Below are positions 48,609 through 61,627 of a stretch of 64,000 bases of DNA, one piece after another (positions within the stretch are counted from its first letter, which is position 1; every line of letters starts with the position of its first letter). The position numbers and the translations under genes were made by a program. This DNA is from Funneliformis mosseae. Lineage: Eukaryota > Glomeromycota > Glomeromycetes > Glomerales > Glomeraceae. The stretch spans positions 29,433 through 93,432 of the forward strand of contig CAJVPP010000002.1 of NCBI GenBank assembly GCA_910592005.1. The letters run 5' to 3'. Under the pieces are notes generated by a model. The model did not search any database and was not told the origin of the DNA. It was given only the letters and a program-made list of their open reading frames with translations.

Positions 48609-48930
48609 TACAGAAGGGTTAATTTAAAGTTAACAAAATTGCATTCTTTTTATTACTTTCTTACTTAACAATATATAAGGAAAATCCTTAATCTTTAGGT
48701 TTCATTTACTTTTTCAAAAACAGTTAGCTATAAGGGATTATTTGGGATTATTGAAATTAGACATTTTATATTGTCTATTTTTATATTTTTATTAATACAT
48801 TAATACATGTAATATATAAAATATCATAGACGAAAAAAAAAAGTATCTGAGCCAATCAAATCTACGAATCTACTCATGGATTATTCTAGAACTCAATTTC
48901 CTAATTTGGTATATCCCCCGGACTGTAATA

Positions 48931-50249
48931 GGGAAATGGGAACTTATCCCAGGGGCCCCTGAATAGCTTTTATAATATTAACATTTATAATTGAACATTG
49001 GTACATTGGTCTAAATAAAATGTTTTACATTCTAATACAATGTACGATAAAGTTTATTGATAAATCATTTGTACAGTACAAAGGTTATAACAGAAAAATC
49101 TTTTTAATCTGACTTTAGTTCGTATAAGCGTGCATGAACTTTTCTTTAACATGATAGAAATTAATCAATATTCAATAAAAATAATAAAAAATTGAAACAA
49201 ATTATTAAATTTCGAAGAAATTAATTATGATTTTAACCGCAAAAAAAAAATATAAAATGTTTGTCAAATAAAACTAATGATTCTTTCGTATATGAGGATA
49301 TATACTTTAAAATCAATTCTAGTGTCATTTTAGTTTCATGTGTGGCCGAAAACAAGTAAACTATCTGAGAAAAATTATTATGTGTATTTGGTATTTGGTG
49401 TGTTGATTCAAAGATATTTGATCCATTGATGATAAACAAGACGAAATGTATGGAGTTCTTCCTTATGTAGCTACTGAGATTTTGAACGGAAGTTCAGTAA
49501 CAAAAGCGATCTTTAAGCTTTGGTTATAATTTTTTATTTTTCTCACACAACAATTACGAGAAAGTGGAAGTGAGAAAAGCTCGGTCCGTATATATATTTT
49601 TTTTTTCATTATTTATTATTATTATTATTATTATGATTTTCCTGTATAGACCGATTAGCGGACGGACGGAGTAACATTGGAGCTCGACTTGGGGTAATAA
49701 ATGGGGCTTTCCTTAAATATTTTGAAAATTTGATAATTTAATTATGTGTTGATTTGCTGCATCTTTGTAATTTGTCATTGTCATGGCATGAATAATTCCT
49801 TTCAATAAATTGTTTTTATTAAATCACCAGAATCATTTTCAAAATCACAAAATAATGCTTTGTCTTTAAATCAACGAATCTACATTGCTTTCTCGAAATG
49901 ATCTGCATTAAACTGGACATATTTGTTTGTAACAATAGGATATGTTTTACATTCCGTTTCAAAATATTTAATGAACAAAAATTGAACGTTAAGTGATAGA
50001 CTTTTTACTTTTTACGTTTTATGAAATAATTTTTTTTTTTTTGCTGTAAGAACTGTAAGAACCTTTTTTTTTTTTTTTTCCTTTTACAAATGAATTATAG
50101 AATCCTCTAAAAATCTTAAAAACGACTATAGCGGTAAGCAAACTTTTATAATTACATTTACAAAATTTAAAAAGGGATCTTTAAATTGCAACCTTCACGT
50201 AGCAATAAATATGTTCACTAACGTATTTGGTATCACAGGAGGTGGATTT
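48931..50249. other. Spacer between the transposon and RNF213-like copy 3
   Basis: AT-rich with poly-T runs at about 50031-50042 and 50065-50080 and a short GGAC repeat near 49655-49668. Apart from the kinase fragment listed below, no coding content is supported. Confidence 0.45.
49443..49529 (+). pseudogene. Protein kinase fragment (APE-motif region)
   Basis: Twenty-eight open codons read EMYGVLPYVATEILNGSSVT and continue KAIFKLW before a stop. The pattern matches the activation-loop end and APE motif of the protein kinases expanded in Rhizophagus (usually YGVLPYIAPEVL), with APE changed to ATE. No ATP-binding or HRD segment was found upstream, so it is a remnant. Confidence 0.5.
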
Positions 50250-50687
50250 ATGTCGAACAATCGCAAGGATGAGAATGAAATCAATTTCATATTCCATGTT
50301 CATATGCCAGAAAATATTGATACATTGGTCAACCCGTAGTAGTTCTTGGTGATAAAACTTCATCAGCCACTTCCTCAAAATCCTACATATTGATGATCTG
50401 ACTCTGTTACTATTTCCGTATCATTATCGCTGAAGGTTATGATATTTTTCAATACAATACGTTATTGTAAAAAAGAAGTGAAAAAAATATCCTTGAAGGA
50501 AATAGCAATCGAGAAAATCGCTCATTGATCGGTTAAAGGCTTTAAAATATCCTAGTGATGATTTATTAGCAAATTTATTAAAGAAATCAAATTATTAGGC
50601 CTTTTATTGATGGCATTGATTTTGAAACTTACGTTAAACTTGTAAAGGTAATTTCTTAAAAATATTTATTTTTTTTTTTATTTTTTT

Positions 50688-50945
50688 TTTCAAAATAATA
50701 TTTGAATATCGAAATTATTCGGATATCGAAATTGATTTCAAATATCGGATTTCGAATATCAAAATCAATCAATTCGATCGATCTTATCGATTTTTATTTT
50801 TTTTTTTTAATTTAATATTTTTCTTTTGATATTATTTTTCTTATTTTTTTTTTATGTTCTTTTCGAAATGATTTTCGATATCCGAAATCAATTCGATATT
50901 CGTTTGAAATTATTTTAAAAAACTTTCAAATATTTGAAATGAAAT
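50688..50945. mobile_element. Fold-back element inside copy 3
   Basis: The left arm (about 50700-50740, rich in GAATATCGAAATTATT and CGGATATCGAAATTG) is an imperfect inverted match to the right arm (about 50866-50915, TTTTCGATATCCGAAATCAA and onward). Poly-T tracts separate the arms. It sits where exon 2 sequence should follow exon 1, and intact copy 1 has nothing like it in the corresponding intron. Confidence 0.5.
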
Positions 50946-51034
50946 TTGTATTTCGAACGGAAACCATAAGAAGATACAAAATATTTGTGTAACTTGGTTT
51001 ACACATTTTTTGACCAAGTTGGGCAAATGAGAAA

Positions 51035-51166
51035 CGATCAATAGAAAAGGGGGAAATCCACTTTTAGTCAAAAATTTTTTTATTGGTTCACTCTGCTGAT
51101 CATGGTCATGTGAAAAAACTAGCTTAATAACTAAAATTACTAGATTTCCCCCTTTTCTATTGACCG
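51035..51166. mobile_element. 132-bp MITE-like element with 24-bp inverted ends
   Basis: The arms at 51035-51058 and 51143-51166 are inverted copies with a single mismatch; the core is CAATAGAAAAGGGGGAAAT. The interior has no ORF. A C tract (51166-51178) abuts the right end. It interrupts exon 2 of copy 3 between the sequences matching 16285 and 16328 of copy 1. Confidence 0.7.
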
Positions 51167-54100
51167 CCCCCCCCCCCCATATGTATCCTTTGCTTGGTCA
51201 AAGGAATACTATGTAAGACAGTTCAACAAGTTGAGATCAGTTAATAGATAAATTCTTTATAATTTGCGATTGTGATAAAAAAGCAAAAACTTTAATTGTT
51301 CCAAATCCGTAAGTTTTCATTATGATTGTCTTCATTAATTCTTGAGATCACTAATTTGTTATTTTATTTTATGTAATAATTGTTAGGATGAGCGAAGAGA
51401 ATTTTTTATAATGATTAAATTGCAAAACCAATCTTTTACTTCTTTGGAAAATCATTTAAACGTTTTAAAAGGTAGTAAATTTTGGAAAGTTATATTATGC
51501 GCTACTGGAAATGTTGAAAAACTTCATTCAAACCCATTCGTCCAGCGTATTAAAACTTCAATAAACGAACTTTGCGGATTACTCCTTAAAAAAACAATTG
51601 ACATAAGATTATTACAACAACTTTTAAAATATTCAGATGATGAATCATTTTTCATTTTTGATGCAGCTGTTGCCAAAAAGAAATATTTAAGTGATATGAT
51701 CGTTTCTCGAGATGAAATTGCGAAACTTAGAGGGTTATGTAAGAATTTATCAACTACAATACGACATGCTTTTCAAGTTTGATGGGAGATTTGTTCGGCT
51801 GCTCAAGACGTAGATGATTATATACAACACTTACAAAGTCCAGACGAAATAAATTTGAAGCAAGCAATTGTACCAGATTATTGAGCGTTGCATGAAAAAA
51901 CGTTAGATAGCGCGAGACGTTGTTACAAATATCATCAATCTCAAACTTTTCCAAATATCTTGAAGTTTGTTACCAGGAAGATGCTGCAACCAAAGTGGAA
52001 TATATAGCGTAAAATCTGATACCGGTCGTTTTTGAAAAATACAATGCATTGGTTGAACAATTGAGAGTTTGGGAAAAACTCAAATGTTCAGAAACTTTTT
52101 GTATTGGAAAAATGGTACGAATTTTATTATGGAATTTGAATTAATGGTTAAAACCGTCAAACCGATAAATTTATAAAGACTCTTGACCGTCTTTCAAAAT
52201 TTCCTCACCGGATTGAACGACTTGAACGTATAGAAAAGGCCGCATGTATTTCAATATAACACGTAATAAAGAGAAAGAGGATTGGCTATTGAAGGCAATT
52301 CGTCTTTTAAAAGATGAAGATTTTGTCGTGGAACTTGGGCAAATAAATAGTATTTTGAATACTTAGATAGGAACCTTTCTGATGTTAATGAAACTTGAAA
52401 TTGATAACAGATTTATCAATTGCTGAGAATTTGATTAATCGTGTAGATGATGAAAATTCGATTCAAGAGGATACAGTAACGTCGCTTATTCAAGTCCAGC
52501 AATTTTTAATTCCCGTCATGGAGAATAAAATGGAAACTGTTGTTTTGAGAATGTTATTAAATGTTATTGAGAGAAACCCCAATTTAGGAGAGAAGTTCTC
52601 GTTATGTAGTAATAGCAATATAGCATTACAAACCATGTACAATAACATTTCGAACCATAGGGAAGTTACTTAGGAAAAGATTAAGAATGCCGTAAAAAAC
52701 GGAATTTATATTTTAAACGCGATGAGAAGAAGGGAGATAAATGCCAAGTATTATATACATATACCTATATAACTGAAATGAAATATAATTTAAATGAAAT
52801 TTTCGATTTACGTGGACGAGCTCTTTTAATTGCCAAACCAAAGACCACGGTTAAGATAAATGATGATGGTGTAGCAAATGAGGATATGTTCAACATTATA
52901 GATGATTTTGTTGCCCATGTTGATATCGCCCAAGAAATATTTAATGTGGAACAGTATTGATCCAAATGGGACATTTTAGTTATAGAAGATTCGAACAAAA
53001 ATTCATGGAACAGAAAGTATGAAAAATTACCTGATAAGTTTAAAAAAGGGGTAAATATATGCCATTTTATTTATTTATTAACAAAAGGATTTCTGACGAG
53101 CTTAATTATTTACCAATGTATAGGAAAAAAATTGTGGATGAAACACAGGAGAGATGTTACTATTTAACATTCTTCCTTACACGTCAGATTTTAACATTCT
53201 ACGATTATTTCACATCAGAAAAGTTAGATAAGGAAAATGAAGAAGAATGTAAAATATTGATTAGATTTGTAAACAGCAAAGCCCAGTTAACACCTCGAGA
53301 GAGTGTCCAAAAGATTTCATGTGAATCTAATTGGTGATGAATTAAAAGGAATTTTTAGAAACTTTCCAAAACAATCTCGTAAGCTTAAAGCTCTTGGACA
53401 ACACGTAAAATCGAATATCGTTACGAAGGGTAAATTATTCGTTGCGGCTTGCAACAACACAACGTTAGTTTCAAATATCATCATGTCGTTATTTGTTAAT
53501 CATGGATCTTACCCAGAACCATGGCAACTTTTAATATGAACTTCGTCAACTACGATTGAAGAGCTCACAACTTTCATTAAAAGAAGTTTTTTGCTTCAAA
53601 TAATGGATATGAGAATCAATTGTTTTGTATTGAAAACCTAGACTTGTTAGACTTTGAACTACAATATAGTTTGGTTAATCAAATTAGATCAATGCGAAAT
53701 CAAGAGGAAGATTATCTTTTGGCACTTATTTGTTATAGAGAACCTGGAATGCACCATCACATCTTAGATCAATTCTACTTAGATGTTCACGCAACTAATG
53801 GTTTATCCACTGATACAATGACAGAAATTTATCATGACTTTTGTCAAAATATTATGTGTGTTACATCCGACTTATTTGGATAAGGTAAATCTGAGTGGAT
53901 CAAAGAAACTAGTTTTATTAAAAAATAAGTTCCGCGTAGATTTTTGATAAGTGATGGTATTGATTTTGGTACACTTTTTCGTTAATTCAAAGAATGTAAA
54001 CTTGAAACCTTTAGAAAGTTTGCATATTAACATATTATCATCTAAACATCCTGAAAATGTTTATTTGAGTTATTAACTTTGGGAATGGTTTCTACCAATG

Positions 54101-57100
54101 ACGAGATAGCTTTTCTTCCACCCTCAGAAGCACCTATACACATATTTATCGAAATAACCTCCACCACTGAACAACGTTTACTTAATTCTCTTCCCATGTT
54201 AAGTTATCTATTACATACGCATTTAACTTGGAATATAAAAAATTTGAAGATCTCTCAAAAATTAGTAGTCCAGATCAGATTACTTGTCATTATTTGAATT
54301 TGTATGATCATAACGAAATAGATACAAAAGAAATCCTTCTCCGAACAAATGAAGAACCGTTACCGGTAGATCGTTGTCAGAACCTTATAGAGAAATATTT
54401 CTTTCATGAAAATTCTGAGAAGCTTTATCATTTAGATTTGTCGAAATCTTTGTTAATGTTCTTGCAGAGCAATTAGTTCGATTATCTTCATGTCAATTCA
54501 CCATAGAAAATCTGAAATTCGCGATGGGAAACGTCAATATAAGATCTTTAATAATTGGAACTTTAATAAATGTTTCAAAAAAGAATTTGCAACCAGATCT
54601 ATTAAAAAGAAAAGCATTACAATTCGAGTCTTTGTTCGTATAGGAACAGTTGCAGAATGGGATAATGCAAATCTTATTATATTAGTTAACTCTCAAACTC
54701 AAAATACCTTTTCTATATTATATCCCGACAAAGATAGCGTTCCCAATGATATTAAATTATTGCTAAAGAGTCAAGAAATTGGTAATCTAGAAAATTGGGA
54801 GTTGCAAGATTACAATGTCATCAAATGCGCTTTTAATGAAGTTAGAAGCAATGGCACGAAGTTCGACAGAAGATTAGACTACCCCGAATATGCTTTAACT
54901 AGTGATAATTTGATAAAGATGGCGCTAATTCTTTTAAGAGTACGTGCAAATATTCCTGTAATTTGCGGAGAAGTGGGATGTGGCAAGGTAAATTTTTGTT
55001 ATTATTATATATATATATATATATTACTTATATCTTATAGTTTTTCTAAATTTTTTTATTTTAATTTAGACAAGTTTAATTGCATATTTTAGCCAATATG
55101 GTTGGAGTTCTCTTAATCTTCATGCTGGAGTTAAAGAAGAAAGTATTATGGAGTTCATGAATAATGCTTTGGAAAAGGCAGTAAATGGCTAGATTTGGTT
55201 ATTATTTGATGAAATCAATGCTTGCAATCACATGGGCTTACTTGCAGAATTAATATCTCGAAGAATATTTAATGGTAAACCTATACACCCAAATATTCAT
55301 TTATTATCTGCCTGCAATCCATACCGAATTCGTACAAAAGCTCAAAGTGAAACTAGTAAGGTCAAAAGATACGAAGAAAAAAGCAACCTTATCTATCAAG
55401 TCAAATCACTTCCTGACCAAATTTTGGATTATGTATGGGACTATGGTGTTTTAAAACCAAATGATGAATTTAAATATATTCAAATTATGGTTGATAAGGA
55501 ATTAAAAAAACTTGCAAGCCCGTATTTACCAATCTCTTATTCGCTTCTCAAAAATTCATTCGTGAAGTTGAGGAACCGTATAGTGTCAGCTTGCGTGATG
55601 TCAAGCGAGCTATAACATTAATGAAATTCTTTAATTATTCTCTTGAGAATCGTCCGTTTTTAAAAAAGGGACGTAAATATCCACCACATTCGCAATCTGG
55701 AAGTCCAAACATAAGGACCAGATCTTACGTTTTAGCACTTAGTCTTTGTTATCATTCTCGATTGTACGATCAAAATTACGTAAAAAATATCGTAGCGAAA
55801 TGGAAAAATTATTAAATTTGAAAAAAGTTGCGTTTTCTAAAATTATTCGTGACGAGCAGGAAGATTACATTAATAGAATGAAATGTCCACCTAGTACAGC
55901 AAAGGATGAAGCTTATGATTGTATGCATATTAACCAGAATTCCTTTGTTTTAATCGGAGCTCCCGAGTTTGTATATATAATTTTATTATCACCACATCAT
56001 TTATTATTATTTTAGAAGTTTGTCACGAGTTTACTTAATTCCACAGACTTCTTCAACTTCGGATGGTATAATTAAAGTATTTGAAAAGGCTATCAATTAT
56101 CAGGAAACATCTTCCAAACAATTTCCCGTCATTAGTGTTGTTTTGCTTGATAACGGTAACCTTTCGATTATTTTTTTTATTTCAGTTAAACTTACTGTAT
56201 ATCTTAAGTTTTTCTTAAAATTAGTCGGTTTGGCTGAGTTCTTACAATCCGTCGAAAGTGTTTCACTCTTTGCTCGAGCCAAGTCAGTTTAAAGTTCCAT
56301 CGAATACCCAATCAAACAGTTCGGTTAATATACCTCACTCTTTTCCAGAAGAAATTTATCCAGCAGGACCTACAGTTTCAGTCATTGGAATTTCAAATTG
56401 GTGCTTTGATAATAGCAAAAGTAATCGTGCATTACTTGCTCAAAGGTATATACATAAATTTGCTATGTAACGTGTAAATTTCGGACTTTTAATTATTATC
56501 ACGTCATCCTTTCAGACCTCAATTTTGTTTAGATGATTTAGTTGATACAGCTGAATGTTTATTAAATACGAAGGTTATCGGACCTGGTCAAAGGCTTGCT
56601 TTGGAAATTTTAGCTAAAGCATATTCAGATTATGAAGAAAACGGACAAGATTTTCCTAATTTCCATGGCCTTCGAGATTATTATTCGTTGGTCAAGCGAC
56701 TTTCATTATCCGAAATGACGCCGGAAAATATTAGCTCGTAATTTTGGCGGAACAGCAAATAACGCAAAGTTATGCAAAAAATATTTTGGAGATGTTCTCA
56801 AAAACATTTAATAATCACGATACATGGTTCTATGAACCAATTTCTATTGAGACATTAATCGATTCAAATTTAGATGAACTTGATACACGTCATTTAATGG
56901 TTATTGGTAAGAGTGATTGATTCTATTGTAGATTTATTAACCTATCAATTAAGGAGAATAAATTTGGGTCCTGTTGTAATTTTGGGATCGAAATTTCCTG
57001 AAGATCAAGATGATTATTCTTATAGTGTTTTTGAATAGAATTATGGTATTAATTACTTATCTTTTGTGAACAATTTTTATATTTATTATATAAATTAATC

Positions 57101-59895
57101 TAATACGATCATTTTATTATAGATGTGTGTCGAAGCGGGCAGGCCATTGATTCTAACCGATTTAGATATAATTTACGGTTTATATATATATATATATTAA
57201 TTTATTTATTTTTAAAAAAACACTCATTTATTGATTTAATTATATCAATTATATTATCATTTTATACAAAATAGGAAGTCTTTACGATTTATGGAATCAA
57301 AATTATATTGTGGTTGGAGGCAAAAACAATACCAAATATTTTACGAAAGTTGCTCTCAGAGCATATGCTATCCCTATGCTGTAAGTAAATGAATCATTCG
57401 TATAAATTTGTCACAAATTACAAACTAATTATTTTATTTTATATTTTCTCAGATATGTTTCACCAAAATTTAAATGTATACTTGTCATGGATGTAAAAAA
57501 AGTGCGTTCTGCAGATTCTCCACTACTTAATCGATTTGAAAACAAAATATGTCAATTAATGACGTAGTTGATACTAGACAAAAATCACTTGTAGTAAAGT
57601 TAGGTGATTGGACAAGACTAATGTCAACTTTAACTGGAGTTAATCAAATATCTAAATCACAAAATAATGAATCTGCGCAGAAAGATTTATTAATCGGTTT
57701 TAATGAAGATGAAACTTTAAAAGTTTAGTCATTGACTCTACGAAGAATGATCCAGAAGCTAAGGATGATGAGATTCTAATAAAATGTAAGGAACGTTTAA
57801 TAGCAATAGCAACTTCTGATGGAATTGTAAGAGCCGAACAATCGATGTTAGAACCAGACGAAATCGAACAATGGAAAGAAGTTTATTTCCAACAAAAACA
57901 TGATAGCCTCTACGAATATTTTGATGATTTATTAGCAGATCCTAAAGGACACTTGGTAATTGTCAGTGCATTCTCAAACATTAATATCGATGCCAAGTCT
58001 TGTTTACCAGATCATCTCAAGTGTCAAGAGGATAAATTGTCAACTTTCAAAACTGAAGCTCAACTTAAAAATCGGGTAGTCGATACAATTTTTAATTTAT
58101 AGTTTTTTTTTTTAATAAAATAAATGTTCATATTTAAATATACGTTTACAGGTGAAAAATTTTTGGCTAGAATCAACTGATAATATGTTGATTATTCAGT
58201 GTAACGCAACGGCTGCTAATGCTGGATGTATCAAGTTAGCTAAGTTCATTATCGAACAATTCCAACGTGAATTCTTAGCAAAGAAAGATGATTTAATGGA
58301 TATGAAGCATGCGTGTATCATATTACATATTCATCGAGATCATGAGTCCATCTTGGCATCTTTTAATTTTATGTGCGGTTGGAGACAAATGACTATAGAA
58401 ATTTATCAAGAAATGATATTCCTTTACTTGATCTTTTGGATAAGTCATTATCTGATATTATAAATTCTTATTATCCATTCAAAAAAATTTTACTAGAAGA
58501 ATTATTATGGTGTTTGTTGTGTATGAATATCCATCAAATATTAAGTTTTTAATCATATAAAGTAAGCATAGGTCTTCTGTTTAAAATCTTTATTATCCCT
58601 TGAGAACTATCTTTGAATATAAATTTTTTTTTTAAAAAAATCTAGGATGTTAAGCGAAAAAAATATTAAAATGTCCAACCTTGATTGAATGCTTGAAAAC
58701 AAGAACCTTATCGAAGAAAATTTTACAGATCGCTGGTAATATAAAGTTGCGTCAAACAAACAGCATTTATATACATACGCATCATTTTTTGCGGCATTAC
58801 AATTTCATAATTCCGATAGCTGAAATTTTATGTGTCTTTGGAAAGGTTATCAGCGACAAAACTCTTTTCTATGTTGATGAGAATGTAAATGATGATGTGT
58901 TACTTGAATTTTGGATACGAACTTGTATGGATCATAATGTTGTCAATATAAAAGATACAGTATACCAGATCCGAAGCCGGATGGATATACTATGCAAATG
59001 GAACATTTATATGATCTTGAATTTCCTTTTTCATTTTATTTTATGAGGAAAATCGATAATTTCAAAACAATCTATGAAGAGGAATTGGCTGTTTTACATC
59101 AGGAAAGTAATAAAGTTGATAGAAAAACCAATAAACTTTATGATTGAGTAATTGAGCATCATCTGAAAGGATTCAGAAATAATATTCTTACATCAGTACC
59201 TCATTTAAAAGATTCTCCTTTTGAGCGAATTTCTCTACTATATTTTAATGATTTATTACTGTATTTGCGACACAGTATAGCGAAAATGTCAATAAAAAGA
59301 TTTATTTTTAAATTTGAAGCTACTTAACGGTGCTGATAAAGTGTTTCAACCGATTTTCCTTCATACTTATTGTTGGAAAAATGCAATTGGAGTATTAGCT
59401 CCAGAAATCATTCAAAATTTTGTAAGATCAAGGTAATATTACTGCTGAAGGAAGTTTAGGAAAGTGTCTTGTAAGAGAAATAACAAAAATGATGCTTCAG
59501 AGAATATACATTTAGAAACAGAAACAAACGCTCATTTAATAGATAGATGGAAACATGAAGTTACAAAAGTTCTTTCCCTTAGTAATAAGATAATGCATGT
59601 CAGATCTGTTCATATTACATGTCATAAATGATTTATTGAGACAAACTTTCCTTTAAATAGTATCATAGAAATTGCTCAACGTGAATTACATTCGAGGAAT
59701 TTGTCAACATCGTACTTGATAAATTAGATAAATTAGAGCAAAATGAAAAAATTCGTTATTATGAGATATCTTGAATTAATTCCTATTGAATCCGATATTC
59801 GACTAAGCATTCATGAATGTGATAATTCAATGGATCTTTCTTAGCGAGGACAATGAAAATGGTAATATATTCATTACAATAATTACAAATGCAGA

Positions 59896-61627
59896 ACGAT
59901 TAGCGGTCAATTAGCTTGTAAAATAGCTTAGTGGTTGAAGCAACAATAAAATGACTTACGTTGCCTCTTCCCATAGTAAAATCGTCGTTCCCGTACAAAG
60001 TTATGTTTTTGTGTGCAATTGGAAAAAAGAGTCCAGTTTTCATAAGTCACGGGACGCTCGGCAAAATTGTTGCCGAGTTCTTTTTGGCAGGCAATTCAGA
60101 TTTATATGATGTCATCATTTAAAAAAGCTTAAAACTAAATACGCGACATGACGCGTAAATTTGATCCTCACTATGAAGTAATTCGTAGATCGTTTATGTG
60201 ATTATATAAACTCCCCAATTTCCATTTTAAAAATACAAAGTGAAAGGTTCTGAGAGCCGTTTTTAATTATACTTTTTTTTCCAAGTCAAGCCTTATACTC
60301 TAGATATTTCTCGTTTTTTTTTTTTTTATTTCTATTAAAAAAAATTGAACTTTACTTTTTTATTTATTTTATCTTTCGACGACTTACTCTATCTAATACC
60401 AGGTAATACTGAGTAGATTGTGACTGTTGAGTCTACTGTTTCTGTATGAGGATCGGTTATGTTCTTGCTTGCAGTCGAAGTAAAACTAGTTTTATGCTTG
60501 TCGTTATGTGCTTGGTAGTAAGAATATCCATTACGCCATTTACCGGTCACGAAACAAGAGTTGGTGATTGGAAACGCTGAATAGCCAATACGTTAGAGGA
60601 AAATGTGTTCTCTAATAGGAAGGACGATAATGCTCTATTCTATCACTACTACTGAGTGTGTAGGACGCCTCAGCGTTCCTAGTTCCTAGTTGGGGTTGCA
60701 TATGATTACTTTTTGTTTCTGTTACTCACAATTGTTTAATTATTTATCCTTTTTCAATAGAGCTAATGATGGAAAGACCAAAACATGAGCTAGCTTAAAT
60801 CCAACGAAGGACTTTTTGTTATCAATTTCAGTTACAACGAATTCGCAAAGATTTCACCTTGAGGTCACGTGTGATATCAAAGTCATCAAAATTATCATCT
60901 TTTTTTTTAATCGTTGGGATATTTTAGGGACCTGAGACCTTGGGCTTAAACCAATCCATCAAGTTCTTTATTCCTTGGAGATTTTCCTTGAACAATATTC
61001 CATACATCTCGATAGGTAACATGAACTTCTCGGGTATTGAATACTCCAACTTGTCTTTTATCATGCACTCCAAATTAACTGCGAAATTGTTGCGAATTTC
61101 ATTTTGATAAAATGAAAGAGAAAAACTAATTAATTAATAATATTATTTTTATTATTTATTATCATTAATCTAATTTTTTTTTTATTTATTTTTTATCAAA
61201 TGACTTCCTTTTCTACCTTTTTTTTTCCTCAAGATTCCTTTGAGCGCGACACATAAAAATAATGCTTTAAAATTACATGATAAACGTTGATGGTTTTTGT
61301 TTGTTTATTTCTCAATCCATTTTTTTTCAACAATATCTGTTTAGTTGTAGTTTGAAAATCCAGGAGTTTTGAATGTTTGATAACTTTTTTTCCTTTAATA
61401 AATTTTATTTACTTATATACATGTATATCAAACCTTCCTTTTAAATTGGGTACCCGATACGTTTCAACTATCTGCATATGCAGAAGTAATATATCACACA
61501 TTACATTGACAATATCCCTCAACCTGTTAAGATCTCTTTCTGGATTACCTAAATCGGTCACGAACTCTTCCACCTCATAACCAGATTGATGATCTGTCGA
61601 TACTAGCGCTGAACTAATGAAAATTCT
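59896..61627. mobile_element. 1.73-kb insertion in copy 3 carrying foreign exon-like ORFs
   Basis: Copy 2 reads continuously through AATGCAGAGGAAGC (37251-37264). In copy 3 that sequence is split at 59895/61628, with AGA present on both sides. The insert has minus-strand open stretches at about 61412-61627, 60930-61100 and 60405-60610 that are unrelated to RNF213. A pol III A-box-like TAGCTTAGTGG is near the left end (59924-59934), but no convincing B box follows. No terminal repeats were recognised, so its class is unknown. Confidence 0.65.
61412..61627 (-). pseudogene. Captured exon fragment, unrecognised
   Basis: The open minus-strand frame reads ALVSTDHQSGYEVEEFVTDL and continues with NPERDLNRLRD and a hydrophobic helix up to a stop near 61409. 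The composition is protein-like, with balanced charges and no poly-K/N bias. The upstream side runs directly into copy 3 sequence, so the start is missing. A second open piece at 60930-61100 on the same strand (ending MDWFKPKVSGP) may be another part of the same source gene. Confidence 0.4.

Larger units (their letters stand above)
44971..48925. mobile_element. Complete but decayed DNA transposon with inverted ends and TAATA flanks
   Basis: The left end at 44971 (CAGTCCGGGAATTTACCAAA) and the right end, read inward on the minus strand from 48925 (CAGTCCGGGGGATATACCAA), are imperfect inverted repeats of about 22 bp. Both ends are flanked by TAATA (44966-44970 and 48926-48930), a 5-bp target duplication or an extended TA. 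The interior carries broken minus-strand ORFs and a minisatellite. CAGT ends with TA would suit a Tc1/mariner-like cut-and-paste element, but the length and ORFs do not match that group well, so the superfamily is left open. Confidence 0.75.

Noticed and set aside
59896..60000. tRNA gene
   Set aside because: Only an A-box-like match; no acceptor stem pairing or B box was found.
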